Assembly: GCA_021775415.1 (NCBI GenBank)
Contig: JAJFHV010000021.1
Coordinates: forward strand, 169,334 to 233,333
Source of the DNA: Hyphomicrobiales bacterium
Lineage (GTDB): Bacteria; Pseudomonadota; Alphaproteobacteria; Rhizobiales; Rhizobiaceae
Length of the DNA stretch: 64,000 nt
Reading direction: 5' to 3'
A program made the translations under genes and the position numbers. Below, piece after piece: positions 17,232 to 26,767 of this stretch. Each line of letters opens with the position of its first letter. Within the stretch, counting starts at the first letter, position 1. The notes under the pieces are model-generated. The model saw only the letters and a list, made by a program, of their open reading frames with translations, searched no databases and had not been told where the DNA came from.

Positions 17232-17957
17232 ATGAGAATAATTCCTACAGCCATGATGTCCGTCGGTGTTGTACTGTCCGGCGCTGCCTATGCTTCGGCG
17301 GAAACGCAAGTGGCGCTGGAGCTTGTGCTTGCAGTAGATGCTTCCGCTAGTGTGAACGAAAAAGAGTATGAGCTGCAGGTCTTCGGCTACGTTCACGCTT
17401 TCCAGGATCCGGAAGTAGTTGCCGCGATCAATGCTCTCGGCCCCGCCGGTATTGCCGTCACCTATGTGGAGTGGAGTTCACGGTTTGGGCAGGTCCAATC
17501 GGTTGGCTGGACGCATGTGTATGATGATGTGAGTGCCAATTTATTTGCCAGTTCCATTTTGCAAAACACGAAGAAACTACAGGCATCCGGCACCGCCATT
17601 GGTGAGGCAATACTGTATTCGGTCGATTTGTTTCCGGCCAACGGATTTTCAGGAGAGCGAAAGATCATCGATGTCTCTGCGGATGATCGTTACAATGCGG
17701 GCTCCACCCCGTCTTATGCTCGCGGTATAGCGGTCAGGAACCAGATAACAGTCAATGGGTTAGCGGTTGATCCTACCGGAGTACTCACGACCTATTTTCG
17801 CGACAATGTTATCGGGGGAGTGGGCGCCTTTGTGCTCACCGCCAATTCGTTTGACGATTTTGCGGCTGCCATAAAAAGGAAGCTGTTACGTGAACTCGGC
17901 GGGCAGGGCGCTATAGCCCATATGCCCGCCGGTAATTTGGTTCAAGTTGCCAACTAG
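17232..17957 (+). CDS. Exported DUF1194 (von Willebrand factor A-like) protein
   Basis: 241 residues with a signal peptide cleaved near AYASAE (~25). The DUF1194 pattern starts with ELVLAVDASASVNEKEYELQ, a MIDAS-like DxSxS metal site, then YVEWSSRF, SGTAIGEAI and RKIIDVSADDRYN, the other expected loops. Members are secreted or periplasmic and presumably bind metal-dependent ligands; no reaction is known. AAGAG lies just before ATG. The gene converges on proW, with 18 bp between the stops. Confidence 0.85.
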   Translation: MRIIPTAMMSVGVVLSGAAYASAETQVALELVLAVDASASVNEKEYELQVFGYVHAFQDPEVVAAINALGPAGIAVTYVEWSSRFGQVQSVGWTHVYDDVSANLFASSILQNTKKLQASGTAIGEAILYSVDLFPANGFSGERKIIDVSADDRYNAGSTPSYARGIAVRNQITVNGLAVDPTGVLTTYFRDNVIGGVGAFVLTANSFDDFAAAIKRKLLRELGGQGAIAHMPAGNLVQVAN

Positions 17958-17975
17958 CAGGCAACCCATACCTGA

Positions 17976-19547
17976 TTATGCAGCTCCAGCGCTTCTGCGA
18001 TACATGCCCTGAGCGATCCGGTCGATAACCATTGCGCAGAACAGAATTGCCAGTCCGCCGAGCAGACCTTGACCCTTGGCTGCATATTGCAGCGCTTCAA
18101 GGATTAGCGCTCCAAGACCTTCCGCACCGATCAACGATGCAATCACCACCATCGACAGGGACATCAGGATTGTCTGGTTGATTCCGGTCATGATGGACGG
18201 CATCGCCAGTGGGATTTCGACATTGCGCAGCAATTGCCATTTGGAACACCCAAAGGCGACAGCTGCTTCCTTCGTGGCTTCCGGTACGCCACGCATCCCC
18301 AGTGCAGTCAGCCGGATTACAGGCGGCATGGCGAAGATGATGGTCGCCAGAACGCCCGGCGGCTTGCCGGTACCGAAGAATGCAATAATCGGGATGAGGT
18401 AAACGAACGCTGGCATCGTCTGCATGAAGTCCAGGACCGGCTCCGCGAAAGCGTAGGCGCGTTTAGATTTGCCAAACCATATGCCGAACGGAATGCCGAA
18501 CAGAATGCACAAGAATGCGCCTGCTCCAATCAGAGCGACAGTGATCATGGAAATTTCCCAAAGCCCCATAAATGCCAGATAAAGCAGGGAGGCGGCGGTG
18601 AATATTGCGACCCGGATGCCGGCCAATCTGAATGCCATCACAGTGATCACCACCATGACCACCGGCCAAGGGGTTTGGATCAAAATGACCTCCAGTCCGT
18701 CAAGCACGGATTTGATGGTCCAGGTGATACCATTGAAAACATCACCGAAATTGATTGCCAGCCAGTCAAATCCAGCATCACCCTTTCGGGCAAGAATGGC
18801 AAAATATTCTTTGCCAACGGGGAATTCGGTTACGGTGATTTTGTCGCCCAGAAAACCGCCGGTTAAGGCGCTTAATTTCGCGTCAGGATCGGAAATGGTA
18901 AAGCGGAACAAGGTGAGTGGCCATATCGCCAACAACAACACGCCACCAAAGAGAGCGTTTGCTTGGGAGATGCCCGATTGTACGTTCGGATTTGCCCGCC
19001 AATTGAGGTATTGTTTTTCATATGCGATGTTGGCGTAGAAGCCTTCCAGAACTTTCACAAGCACCAGCAACACCAACCCGGTAATCAGGATGGTCGTTCC
19101 TTCGGTTGCAGCTTCTGCGGCCTGTTCCTTTACAGTTGTCGCTACCTTTTTCAGGTTTTCTGCAATCTTGAGTTTGGCATCTGAATCGGCCACGTCGCCA
19201 GCTGCAAGTGCCTCAGCAGCTTGTTGTTCACGCTTGGCGATGTTTACTGAGAGGCGTTCAAAGCGGGCCAGTTGATCGGCACCCAATTCACCCCAAAGAC
19301 CTCGTCCAAGCTGCACCAGAACAAACAGTTCCAGCACCAAAAATGTCCAGAAAAATCCCCAGGCACCGCGTAACGCACCCCACAAAGGACCGAATACCGC
19401 AGCCATTGTGTTCCAGGACCAGGCGAAGCCTGTGGTTCCCTGAATTTTTTCAAATTCCGTTGTGTAGTAAGACGCATTTTCGCGGGCGAATCCAGCGACT
19501 GAGTGGTCGCCTTCGCTGGCGCCGAGTTCGAGGCCTGTATCGGTCAT
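17976..19547 (-). CDS. proW: ProW-like permease of a glycine betaine/proline ABC importer
   Basis: 523 residues. The C-terminal ~270 residues are a binding-protein-dependent transport permease: about six helices, EAA-type loop EAAVAFGCSKWQLLRNVEIPLAMPS (~435), DFMQTMPAFVYLIPI and LIGAEGLGALILEAL. The first ~250 residues are an extra region: FAWSWNTMAAVFGPLWGALRGAW resembles a DUF2628-like hydrophobic hairpin, followed by an Ala/Lys-rich probable coiled coil (~90-140) and two more hydrophobic segments. Its role is unknown; an osmosensing or scaffold function is speculation. Its start overlaps the proV stop by 4 bp. Confidence 0.9.
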   Translation of the reverse strand: MTDTGLELGASEGDHSVAGFARENASYYTTEFEKIQGTTGFAWSWNTMAAVFGPLWGALRGAWGFFWTFLVLELFVLVQLGRGLWGELGADQLARFERLSVNIAKREQQAAEALAAGDVADSDAKLKIAENLKKVATTVKEQAAEAATEGTTILITGLVLLVLVKVLEGFYANIAYEKQYLNWRANPNVQSGISQANALFGGVLLLAIWPLTLFRFTISDPDAKLSALTGGFLGDKITVTEFPVGKEYFAILARKGDAGFDWLAINFGDVFNGITWTIKSVLDGLEVILIQTPWPVVMVVITVMAFRLAGIRVAIFTAASLLYLAFMGLWEISMITVALIGAGAFLCILFGIPFGIWFGKSKRAYAFAEPVLDFMQTMPAFVYLIPIIAFFGTGKPPGVLATIIFAMPPVIRLTALGMRGVPEATKEAAVAFGCSKWQLLRNVEIPLAMPSIMTGINQTILMSLSMVVIASLIGAEGLGALILEALQYAAKGQGLLGGLAILFCAMVIDRIAQGMYRRSAGAA

Positions 19548-20593
19548 GCCTTGCCTCCCTGAATACCCTTCAAGAGGGTTGATTTGTTTATGACACCCAC
19601 ATCCTTGCCGTTGTCATCCTGGATGATAATTGGCTGATCGGTTGTCGTTGCAATGTCGATTAGCTGATCAAGGTTGGTGCCATGATGGACACGCGGGCCT
19701 TTTTTCAAATCTTCGCCGCGAGCAGGCTTGTACTTGGCAATCTTTTCCATGATCGAATGGGCAAATACCAGTTTCAGTTTGGAGATGCCTTCGACAAAGT
19801 CCCTCACGTAATCATCTGCCGGTTTGGTGACGATGTCCTCAGGTGTGCCAATCTGCACAATGCGTCCGTCCTTCATGATCGCGATGCGGTCGCCGATACG
19901 AATTGCCTCGTCCAGATCGTGGGTGATGAAAACCGTAGTTTTATTGAGTTCAGCAGAGAGCGCCATAAACTGATCTTGCAGCTGGCGGCGAATAAGCGGA
20001 TCAAGCGCCGAGAACGGTTCGTCCATCAACAGCACTTCCGGGTCGGATGCAAGTGCACGGGCCAAACCAACGCGTTGTTGCATGCCACCTGATAGCTCTC
20101 GTGGAAAACGATCTTCATAGCCATCCAGATTGACCAGGTTCAGGCAGTGTTGTGATGTTTCCCAACGTTTCGATTTTGGTTCACCGCGAACCTGGAGCGG
20201 GAAGCCAACATTGTCGCGAACTGTGCGGTGGGGCAATAATGCCATATGCTGAAAAACCATGCCTATATGCATGGCCCGCATTTCACGCAGTTCTTCGCCG
20301 GCAAGATTGACCATGTCCTTGCCAAGAACTGAAATTTTTCCAGAAGTGGGTGCAATAAGTTGATTGAGGTGTCGGACCATGGTGGATTTACCAGATCCCG
20401 AAAGCCCCATGACGCAGAAGATTTCCCCGCGTTTAACGTTGAATGAGCAATCGGCGATGCCGACCACGGCTCCAAACTCTGACAGAACTTCAGGCTTTGT
20501 TAGCCCCCGGTCCTCAATTGCCTGCATCGCTTCGGTCGCGCGATCGCCGAAAATCTTCCAGACGTTCTCCAGTATGATGACGTCTTCACTCAC
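19544..20593 (-). CDS. proV: ProV-like ATPase of a glycine betaine/proline ABC importer, with CBS-type tail
   Basis: 349 residues from GTG 20593, chosen because GGAGG lies 8 nt upstream; the frame is open to TTG 20614. Walker A GLSGSGKST, Q-loop VFQHMALLPH, signature LSGGMQQRVGLARAL, Walker B VLLMDEPFSALDPL and H-loop FITHDLDEA are all intact. The N-terminus (ILENVWKIFG ... LTKPEVLSEFGAVVGI) is the ProV/OpuAA type. The C-terminal ~80 residues resemble a single CBS motif (DQPIIIQDDNGKDVGVINKSTLLKGI), the module used for ionic-strength sensing in OpuA. Confidence 0.93.
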   Translation of the reverse strand: MSEDVIILENVWKIFGDRATEAMQAIEDRGLTKPEVLSEFGAVVGIADCSFNVKRGEIFCVMGLSGSGKSTMVRHLNQLIAPTSGKISVLGKDMVNLAGEELREMRAMHIGMVFQHMALLPHRTVRDNVGFPLQVRGEPKSKRWETSQHCLNLVNLDGYEDRFPRELSGGMQQRVGLARALASDPEVLLMDEPFSALDPLIRRQLQDQFMALSAELNKTTVFITHDLDEAIRIGDRIAIMKDGRIVQIGTPEDIVTKPADDYVRDFVEGISKLKLVFAHSIMEKIAKYKPARGEDLKKGPRVHHGTNLDQLIDIATTTDQPIIIQDDNGKDVGVINKSTLLKGIQGGKA

Positions 20594-20664
20594 GGTGTAG
20601 TCCTCCCCTCGCAACGCTCATGCTTAGTGGGGCATGGCGTCCATCTTGTTCTTCTGATTTTTTT

Positions 20665-20692
20665 GCGGACGAGATGTTGTAATCCCGTCCGC
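20665..20692 (-). promoter_or_regulatory. Intercistronic stem-loop between proX and proV
   Basis: On the minus strand an 11-bp stem (GCGGACGGGAT pairs with ATCTCGTCCGC, one G-U pair) with a 6-nt loop begins 15 nt after the proX stop. It is followed by A residues, so it is not a standard intrinsic terminator for this direction. Such elements commonly protect the upstream message and keep the binding protein in excess over the permease. Confidence 0.7.
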
Positions 20693-20706
20693 GATTCTTG
20701 AAGGAC

Positions 20707-21660
20707 TTAGTTCAACCAGCTGTCAACTGTTGAAGCGTTGTCAGCAACCCATTTTTTTGCAAACTCTGCAGGGTCCTGTTTTTCCACGACGAGCGCATAG
20801 GTCATCGCGGATACGGTGTCGGTATCAAGCTTCACCTGCGAAAGCAGTTTAGCTGCAGCCGACTGATCGTTTTCCATCGCAGTTGCATAGTGAATATGCA
20901 GATAAGCTGTGCTCCACGCACTTGCTGCGGAGGAGTTTTCGAGCCACTCAGGATCGTCGGTTGGCTGGATCACATTCCAGTTCGCGTCGTCATGTGCTGG
21001 CTCTTTCAGGATAACCAATTCATGAAGCGCAAACATGTGGTGCGGCGTATAACAGAAAAACACAATGTCCTTGTCCTGGGCTACTGCGTTGTCCACTTCA
21101 GCGAGCGCCAAAGTTTCGTCCATCTCTTTCAGGTTCATGGTTTCTGCATAACCGTAGGATTTGGCGCGAATTTTTTCGATGTTGGTTGAAGCCCAACCAG
21201 CAGCACCAATCCAGATTTCGCCTTTGCCGTCACCATCGGTGTCAAAGTTCTTCGCCATGTCCGGGTCGGTAAGTTCTGAAAGATCGCTGATGCCCAAACG
21301 CTCGGCTGTACCTTTGGTAACACACATGGCCTGATCGCCAGCAACCCCGTTCGGGTTCATCTTGACGGTGCCTTTTTCCTTGACGAACTTGTTGTTCAAG
21401 TTGACCTGGTTAGGCATCCAGACTTCCGGGTGCACTTGCATTGCACCTGAATCCATCGCTTCAAATACAACGGGGTTTGTGCCGTTTTGCAGCTCAACCT
21501 CAAGACCGAGATTGTCTTCCAACACAACTTTCAAGACATGCGCGGTTACGCGCACGGATGGCCAGTTTGGCACACCGATCACGACATCTGCCGCGAACGC
21601 TGGAGCAGCAATTGTTGCTGCCATGGCACTCATCGTCAGACTTTTGATAACACTGTTCAT
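20707..21660 (-). CDS. proX: Glycine betaine/proline-type ABC substrate-binding protein
   Basis: 317 residues with a signal peptide ending at AFAAD (~24). The OpuAC/ProX-type fold is indicated by VVIGVPNWPSVRVTAHVLKV, LEVELQNGTNPVVFEAMDSG and VHPEVWMPNQ. Aromatic residues expected for a quaternary-amine cage are present (NWPSV, EVWMPN, AAGWAST, FFCYTPHHM), but the ligand could also be another quaternary amine, proline or a related osmolyte. First gene of the proX-proV-proW operon; ~300 bp separates it from a divergent LysR gene. Confidence 0.9.
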   Translation of the reverse strand: MNSVIKSLTMSAMAATIAAPAFAADVVIGVPNWPSVRVTAHVLKVVLEDNLGLEVELQNGTNPVVFEAMDSGAMQVHPEVWMPNQVNLNNKFVKEKGTVKMNPNGVAGDQAMCVTKGTAERLGISDLSELTDPDMAKNFDTDGDGKGEIWIGAAGWASTNIEKIRAKSYGYAETMNLKEMDETLALAEVDNAVAQDKDIVFFCYTPHHMFALHELVILKEPAHDDANWNVIQPTDDPEWLENSSAASAWSTAYLHIHYATAMENDQSAAAKLLSQVKLDTDTVSAMTYALVVEKQDPAEFAKKWVADNASTVDSWLN

Positions 21661-21958
21661 TTAATTTCCTCCAAATTGACAATCACGCCCAACTCTTCTG
21701 TTCGGGCTCGATGATAGCACTTTACACAAAAAACGGGGCTGCACCAGACCTGTCGGCGACAGCTGCTGCGACACCCAATCATGAGTATTGGCAAATATCT
21801 GACGCCTCAACAGCGTTAGTTTTAGCCAATAGTCCGGCAACTACAAACTTCAGATACAGAAGTTTGTCTGTTACCTTCACCCTCGAAATGTAGATTGTAA
21901 TGACGGTTCGACAAATGGTAAGTGTTACGCCTAAGGTTTCATTGACAGGAAACATTGC

Positions 21959-22891
21959 ATGGCTCGCAAGGCGCTGCTGGGAAGCATTGGTGACATCGAT
22001 ATCCGGTTGCTTCGAATATTTCGGATAGTTGAAAAATGTGGTGGGCTATCAGCTGCGGAGCTTGAGCTCAACGTTGGGCGGTCAACGATAAGCAAACATC
22101 TTTCCGACCTCGAGACACGGCTTGGCATGAAGCTATGCAATCGTGGTCCGGCTGGCTTTTCTTTGACGGAAGAAGGCCGAAAGATCCTGCAAGCGTCGAG
22201 CCATTTGTTCACGGCAATCAGTTCGTTTCAAAATGCAGTCAATGAAACGCACCAAAATTTGTTTGGACGCATTTCACTCGCACTGTTTGACCACGGCGCA
22301 ATGAATCCCGAAGCACGTCTGCCTGAAGCAATCAGGCAGTTTGATACGGTGGCACCGGACGTGGATTTGGAGATATCCATGGAACCACCCAACACGATAG
22401 AAACGGGGGTCCTGGACGGCAAATATGACATCGGAATAGTGCCGGTTTATCGAAAGTCAGCGAGCTTGAAATATTTCCCGATATTTCATGAAAATATGGG
22501 CCTTTACTGCGGTTCCCGCCACCCATTGTTTCTGGATGCGCAAAAAGTCACCGCAAGCTCTATCCGGGCTCATAAATATGCAGGTTTTGGCTTCAATTCA
22601 CCCAATATGGCGGCCGGACAGAGGTTGAAGCTTAGACGTGCGGCTGAAGTTCAGGATGAAGAGGCGCTAACCGTCCTGATACTTTCCGGCTGTTATGTTG
22701 GTTTCTTGCCTGAGCACGTCGCAAGAACATTTGTTGAGAAAAACAAAATGTGCTCGATTGGTGGTGATGCGCTTAAATACAATCCCGTGCATGCCGCCAT
22801 CATTCGGCGGCAACCTACTCCATCGAGAAAAACCAGGGCATTTCTTGATTGTCTTGTCTCGGTTCACAATCAACCCGCCAAGCAGAGTTGA
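21959..22891 (+). CDS. LysR-type transcriptional regulator
   Basis: 310 residues. The N-terminal winged helix has the LysR pattern (DIRLLRIFRIVEKCGGLSAA, VGRSTISKHLSDLETRLGMKL, LTEEGRKIL), and residues ~95-300 form the periplasmic-binding-like effector domain (GKYDIGIVPVY, MGLYCGSRHPLF). AGGAA lies 7 nt before ATG. Divergent to proX, so control of the betaine importer is plausible; it may equally act elsewhere. The 21661-21958 gap has AT-rich promoter-like sequence but no clear paired operator that I can define. Confidence 0.88.
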   Translation: MARKALLGSIGDIDIRLLRIFRIVEKCGGLSAAELELNVGRSTISKHLSDLETRLGMKLCNRGPAGFSLTEEGRKILQASSHLFTAISSFQNAVNETHQNLFGRISLALFDHGAMNPEARLPEAIRQFDTVAPDVDLEISMEPPNTIETGVLDGKYDIGIVPVYRKSASLKYFPIFHENMGLYCGSRHPLFLDAQKVTASSIRAHKYAGFGFNSPNMAAGQRLKLRRAAEVQDEEALTVLILSGCYVGFLPEHVARTFVEKNKMCSIGGDALKYNPVHAAIIRRQPTPSRKTRAFLDCLVSVHNQPAKQS

Positions 22892-23060
22892 AGCCATTCA
22901 AGCCGGCCTTGCATATCTTGCCGCTGGTTGAATTTACGCGCAGTCGCCATAAAGATTCCATTGACGCCCAAATCGTCCCATGATATCCCAAATACGGGTT
23001 TCAAGCGGATTTCTGCAATACTCTTGAGCCAGTGGTTTGGACAGTATTGCGGCATTTTAT

Positions 23061-23091
23061 GGGTTTCCTGCATTGAGGGGCATTTGCGGGG
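23061..23091 (+). promoter_or_regulatory. Candidate MraZ-binding region upstream of mraZ
   Basis: Three G-runs (ATGGGT 23059-23064, GAGGGG 23075-23080, GCGGGG 23086-23091) precede the mraZ start, the last two 11 bp apart. MraZ in other bacteria binds short tandem TGGGN/GTGGG-type boxes in its own promoter. The spacing here is irregular, so this is a weak candidate. Confidence 0.25.
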
Positions 23092-23105
23092 TCGAAAGGT
23101 CGGTG

Positions 23106-23582
23106 ATGGATCGGTTCCTGTCGAACACGATCAACAAGGTGGACAAGAAGGGGCGGGTGTCGATACCCGCAACATTTCGTCCGGTTCTCGGCGGTCAGGG
23201 CCGCCTGTTCACGCTGATGTCGGTTGACCAACCGACTGTCGAAGCGGGGGGCGTTGAGCTGATTGAAAAAGGCGAGGCGCAACTTGCGCAGATGGACCCG
23301 TTTTCAACGGAATATGAACTTTACTCATTCGTTTTGCATGGTGATAGCGATCATCTCAATATCGATGGCGAGGGTCGTATTGTGCTTTCCGACAATATTC
23401 GTGCGCATACCGGCATCACGGACCAGGTAGCCTTTGCCGGGCGAGGTCATTTCTTTCAAATTTGGGAGCCGGAAAAGTTCCTCGCTTATCGCCAGGAGGC
23501 GCGAGCCAAGGTCGCGGAAATGCGGAAGGCTTTGGGGATGTCCGGAGGTCAGACGCAGGCTGGCAAGGGGCAGGATCGATGA
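23106..23582 (+). CDS. mraZ: Transcriptional regulator MraZ
   Basis: 158 residues with two AbrB-like repeats: first half [23 protein letters not shown], second half [22 protein letters not shown], each with the D-x-x-G-R-x-x-(I/L) DNA-contact loop. MraZ forms a ring and represses or tunes the dcw promoter. ATG 23106 is used because the domain starts directly after it; the upstream in-frame codons are non-coding in character. The stop overlaps the rsmH start (ATGA). Confidence 0.95.
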   Translation: MDRFLSNTINKVDKKGRVSIPATFRPVLGGQGRLFTLMSVDQPTVEAGGVELIEKGEAQLAQMDPFSTEYELYSFVLHGDSDHLNIDGEGRIVLSDNIRAHTGITDQVAFAGRGHFFQIWEPEKFLAYRQEARAKVAEMRKALGMSGGQTQAGKGQDR

Positions 23583-24610
23583 TGGGTGACGATGTTAACT
23601 CAGACATTGCAGGCGGACCCGCTCGTCATGTTCCAGTTATGCTCAATGAGGTTTTGTCAGCCCTTAAGCCGGCCTCCGGACGAACCCTTGTTGATGGTAC
23701 TTTTGGTGCCGGCGGCTATACAACGGCACTGCTTAACGCAGGTGCAAATGTGCTTGCTATCGACCGTGACCCGGACGCCATTCGTGACGGCGCGCATTTG
23801 TTGGATGCATACGCTGGTCGGCTAACCCTGGTGTTGGGCGAATTTTCAAACCTCGACACAATTGCAATTGATCAGGATATGGCGCCGGCAGACGGAATTG
23901 TGCTGGATATTGGGGTCTCCTCCATGCAGCTCGACCAAGCGGAGCGCGGCTTTTCGTTCCGTAATGATGGGCCGCTTGATATGAGAATGTCGCAATCCGG
24001 TGTCAGTGCGGCTGATGTCGTCAATCACGCCGCGCAGAAAGATCTGACCCGGATCATCGGAATCCTCGGCGAGGAAAAGAAGGCTTCAAGGGTTTCGGGC
24101 GCGATTGTGAAAGCGCGCGAAAAGAGCCCGATTTCAACCACCGCCCAACTGGCGAAAATCGTTGAAAATGCGCTTGGTGGACGTAAAGGTGAACGTATCC
24201 ATCCGGCCACCAGAACCTTTCAGGCCCTGAGGATTTTTGTAAATCGGGAACTTGAGCAACTGGGGTTGGCGTTGTTGGCGGCTGAACGATTGTTGAAAGC
24301 AGGTGGAACGCTTGCAGTCGTGACCTTCCATTCGCTGGAAGACCGGATGGTGAAGTTGTTTTTCAAGGATCGTGCCGATGCGCCAAGTGGTTCGAGATAT
24401 ATGCCTGAGGTCAAGGGTGAGGCCATGACCTTTGAACTTGAGGGGCGTGGAATGCGCAAGGCAAGTGAAGCAGAATCCGAGCTGAACCCAAGAGCGCGAT
24501 CAGCCAAACTTCGGTGGGGTTCAAGAACCCAAGCGCCGGCACGGTCAAGTGATCTGTCAATATTCGGGCTACCCCAACTTGCCTCTCTTCAATCTTTGAG
24601 CAGGGAGTGA
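23579..24610 (+). CDS. rsmH: 16S rRNA (cytosine-1402-N4)-methyltransferase RsmH
   Basis: 343 residues. Formerly Mra[15 protein letters not shown] at the N-terminus, SAM motif [48 protein letters not shown] and [13 protein letters not shown] are all family blocks. It methylates N4 of C1402 in the ribosomal P site. ATG 23579 overlaps the mraZ stop by 4 bp; a second ATG follows directly. A long open frame upstream inside mraZ is a shadow. Confidence 0.95.
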   Translation: MMGDDVNSDIAGGPARHVPVMLNEVLSALKPASGRTLVDGTFGAGGYTTALLNAGANVLAIDRDPDAIRDGAHLLDAYAGRLTLVLGEFSNLDTIAIDQDMAPADGIVLDIGVSSMQLDQAERGFSFRNDGPLDMRMSQSGVSAADVVNHAAQKDLTRIIGILGEEKKASRVSGAIVKAREKSPISTTAQLAKIVENALGGRKGERIHPATRTFQALRIFVNRELEQLGLALLAAERLLKAGGTLAVVTFHSLEDRMVKLFFKDRADAPSGSRYMPEVKGEAMTFELEGRGMRKASEAESELNPRARSAKLRWGSRTQAPARSSDLSIFGLPQLASLQSLSRE

Positions 24611-24612
24611 TC

Positions 24613-25002
24613 ATGTTTCGCGGCATCAACTTGATCATGATAGCCCTGCTAATCGGGGTGGTTTCATGGACTTTCAAAGTCAAGCATGATTCCCAAATTG
24701 CGCAGGCGCGAGTAGCGGAGCTTGAAGCGCAAATTGCAGCTGAAAAAACTGAAATCGATCTGCTGAAATCCGACTGGAGCCTGCTAACCAGTCCGGGACG
24801 ATTACAGGATCTGGTGGAACGGTACGGCGAGGAATTGAATCTCAAGCCGATGCAACCTGGCCAGATGGCGCGCAAAGATGAACTGCCTGGCTACCGATTG
24901 GAATTCGAACCCGCTACTTCACCGCTGTTTGACGGATTTGTCGAAGCCGACAAGGCAATCACGACTGGCGGCATCAACACGCAGGGCGAGGTTTCGCAAT
25001 AA
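24613..25002 (+). CDS. ftsL: Cell division protein FtsL
   Basis: 129 residues: one N-terminal helix (LIMIALLIGVVSWTF), then a periplasmic coiled coil (IAQARVAELEAQIAAEKTEIDLLKSDWSLLTSPGRLQDL), as expected for FtsL, which forms the FtsQLB complex and activates FtsWI. ATG 24613 has AGGGAG 5 nt upstream; GTG 24607, overlapping the rsmH stop, is the alternative. Primary sequence is poorly conserved; position between rsmH and ftsI makes the call. Confidence 0.88.
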   Translation: MFRGINLIMIALLIGVVSWTFKVKHDSQIAQARVAELEAQIAAEKTEIDLLKSDWSLLTSPGRLQDLVERYGEELNLKPMQPGQMARKDELPGYRLEFEPATSPLFDGFVEADKAITTGGINTQGEVSQ

Positions 25003-26729
25003 TGAGAAGCCAAAACGACAGCAGTGTTGAAAAGGATCTCGAGGTGGGGCCTGTATCTTCCCATTTCAATATTGATGGCATTCAAAAGATTGCCATTGTG
25101 CAGGCGCAGTCTCGCGTCGCCCTGTCGATGATCATTATCGGCATTGCCTATACGGTAATTTTTGGCCGCCTGATGATGCTTGGGTTTATGGAGCCGGGCG
25201 GTGAAGGGACACGCATTGCGCCGGATGCTTCCATTACCGCAACCCGCCCGGATATTCGCGACCGTAATGGTGAAACACTTGCAACGGACATCGTTACCGC
25301 ATCGCTTTTCGCTGAGCCGCGCCGGATTGTTGATGCGGATGAGGCAGTGGAATTGCTGTCCACGGTGTTGCCAAGTCTTGATGTTAAAAAGGTCTACAAG
25401 CGGCTTACCAGCAATGCCGGGTTTGTATGGCTGAAACGTGAACTAGCCCCGGCAAAGGAAAGCGAAATCCTCGCACTGGGTATTCCCGGCATTGGATTTA
25501 GAACCGAGACCAGGAGGTTTTATCCAAAGGGTGAAACCGCGTCGCACATTGTTGGTCATGTGGACATCGACAATGTGGGAATTGCCGGACTGGAAAAATA
25601 CATTGATGATCGTGGTCTTAAAAGCCTCCACAATCTCGGCTTTGCGCGTAATGCGGATATCGAGCCGGTGCATCTTTCGATTGATCTTCGGGTCCAGCAC
25701 TTTGTACGCGACGAGCTGGTTCAGGCGATGGAGCGCTACAAGGCAATTGCAGCCGGTGCGGTTGTCTTGAATGTGAGAACTGGTGAGGTGGTCGCGATGG
25801 CGTCACTCCCCGACTACAACCCAAACACACCGGTTGATGCGTTAAAGAAAGATCGTCTCAACCGGATGAGTGCCGGGCTTTATGAAATGGGTTCGACCTT
25901 CAAAACATTTACTACCGCGATGGCGCTGGACAGTGGCCGCGTTTCTATTGACGATCGTTTTGATGCCAGCAAACCCCTTCGGATTGCCGGGCATACAATC
26001 AATGACTTCCACGCGAAGCGACGCGTGTTGAGTGTACCGGAAGTGTTTATCTACTCGTCCAATATTGGCACGGCCAAAATGGCCGATGTAGTTGGTATAG
26101 AAGGACACCGCCGTTTTCTGCACCGCGTTGGTCTATTGAAACGCATGTCCTTTGAATTGCCCGAGGTTGCAACCCCGGTCGAGCCTGAAACCTGGAAAAA
26201 AATTCACTCGGTAACGATTTCATATGGTCACGGTGCAACGACAACACCATTACAAACCGCCGTGGCCGGAGCGGCACTTGTTAATGGTGGGAAGTTAATC
26301 CCGCCAACGTTATTCCCGCGGTCAATTTCACAAGCCAACGCAATTGCCGAGCAGGTTGTGTCTGCTGAAACCAGCGCGCAAATGCGCTATTTGTTACGGC
26401 TTAACGTCGAGAAGGGATCAGGCTCGCGTGCTGAGGTTCCCGGTTTTAGGGTTGGTGGAAAAACCGGGACAGCAGAAAAGGTTGTTGATGGTCGTTACAA
26501 TTCTGAACTTCGCTTTAATGCCTTCCTTGCTGCATTTCCGATTGAAAACCCGCAATATGTTGTACTTGTCATCATCGACGAGCCAAAACCGGAAGAGGGA
26601 AAGAAGAGCGCCACGGCTGGCCTTAATGCTGCCCCTCTGGTTGCCAATATAATACGTCGAGCGGCACCTGTCCTTGGTGTTCAACCAGACTTCGACAAGG
26701 TTGGTGGGCGCCTGCTAGTCTCACATTGA
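25002..26729 (+). CDS. ftsI: Septal peptidoglycan transpeptidase FtsI (PBP3)
   Basis: 575 residues. One membrane anchor (~35-60: [17 protein letters not shown]), a PBP dimerisation domain ([16 protein letters not shown]), then the transpeptidase domain with active-site MGSTFKTFT (Ser ~298), SSN motif (YSSNIGTAK) and KTGT (GGKTGTAEK). It cross-links new septal peptidoglycan, working with FtsW. TAATG overlaps the ftsL stop. The N-terminal cytoplasmic ~30 residues are longer than minimal. Confidence 0.95.
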   Translation: MRSQNDSSVEKDLEVGPVSSHFNIDGIQKIAIVQAQSRVALSMIIIGIAYTVIFGRLMMLGFMEPGGEGTRIAPDASITATRPDIRDRNGETLATDIVTASLFAEPRRIVDADEAVELLSTVLPSLDVKKVYKRLTSNAGFVWLKRELAPAKESEILALGIPGIGFRTETRRFYPKGETASHIVGHVDIDNVGIAGLEKYIDDRGLKSLHNLGFARNADIEPVHLSIDLRVQHFVRDELVQAMERYKAIAAGAVVLNVRTGEVVAMASLPDYNPNTPVDALKKDRLNRMSAGLYEMGSTFKTFTTAMALDSGRVSIDDRFDASKPLRIAGHTINDFHAKRRVLSVPEVFIYSSNIGTAKMADVVGIEGHRRFLHRVGLLKRMSFELPEVATPVEPETWKKIHSVTISYGHGATTTPLQTAVAGAALVNGGKLIPPTLFPRSISQANAIAEQVVSAETSAQMRYLLRLNVEKGSGSRAEVPGFRVGGKTGTAEKVVDGRYNSELRFNAFLAAFPIENPQYVVLVIIDEPKPEEGKKSATAGLNAAPLVANIIRRAAPVLGVQPDFDKVGGRLLVSH

Positions 26730-26767
26730 TGTATATTGATTCGATTGGGGCAAACGGAAGAGAGCGA

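Noticed and set aside
17946..17965. Small inverted repeat GTTGCC/GGCAAC at the end of the DUF1194 gene
   Set aside because: Only 6 bp with an 8-nt loop, partly inside the coding sequence and with no T-run; not called as a terminator.
23462..23578. Longer N-terminus for RsmH reaching into mraZ
   Set aside because: The ATGA overlap at 23579 and the family N-terminus right after it show the shorter start is correct.
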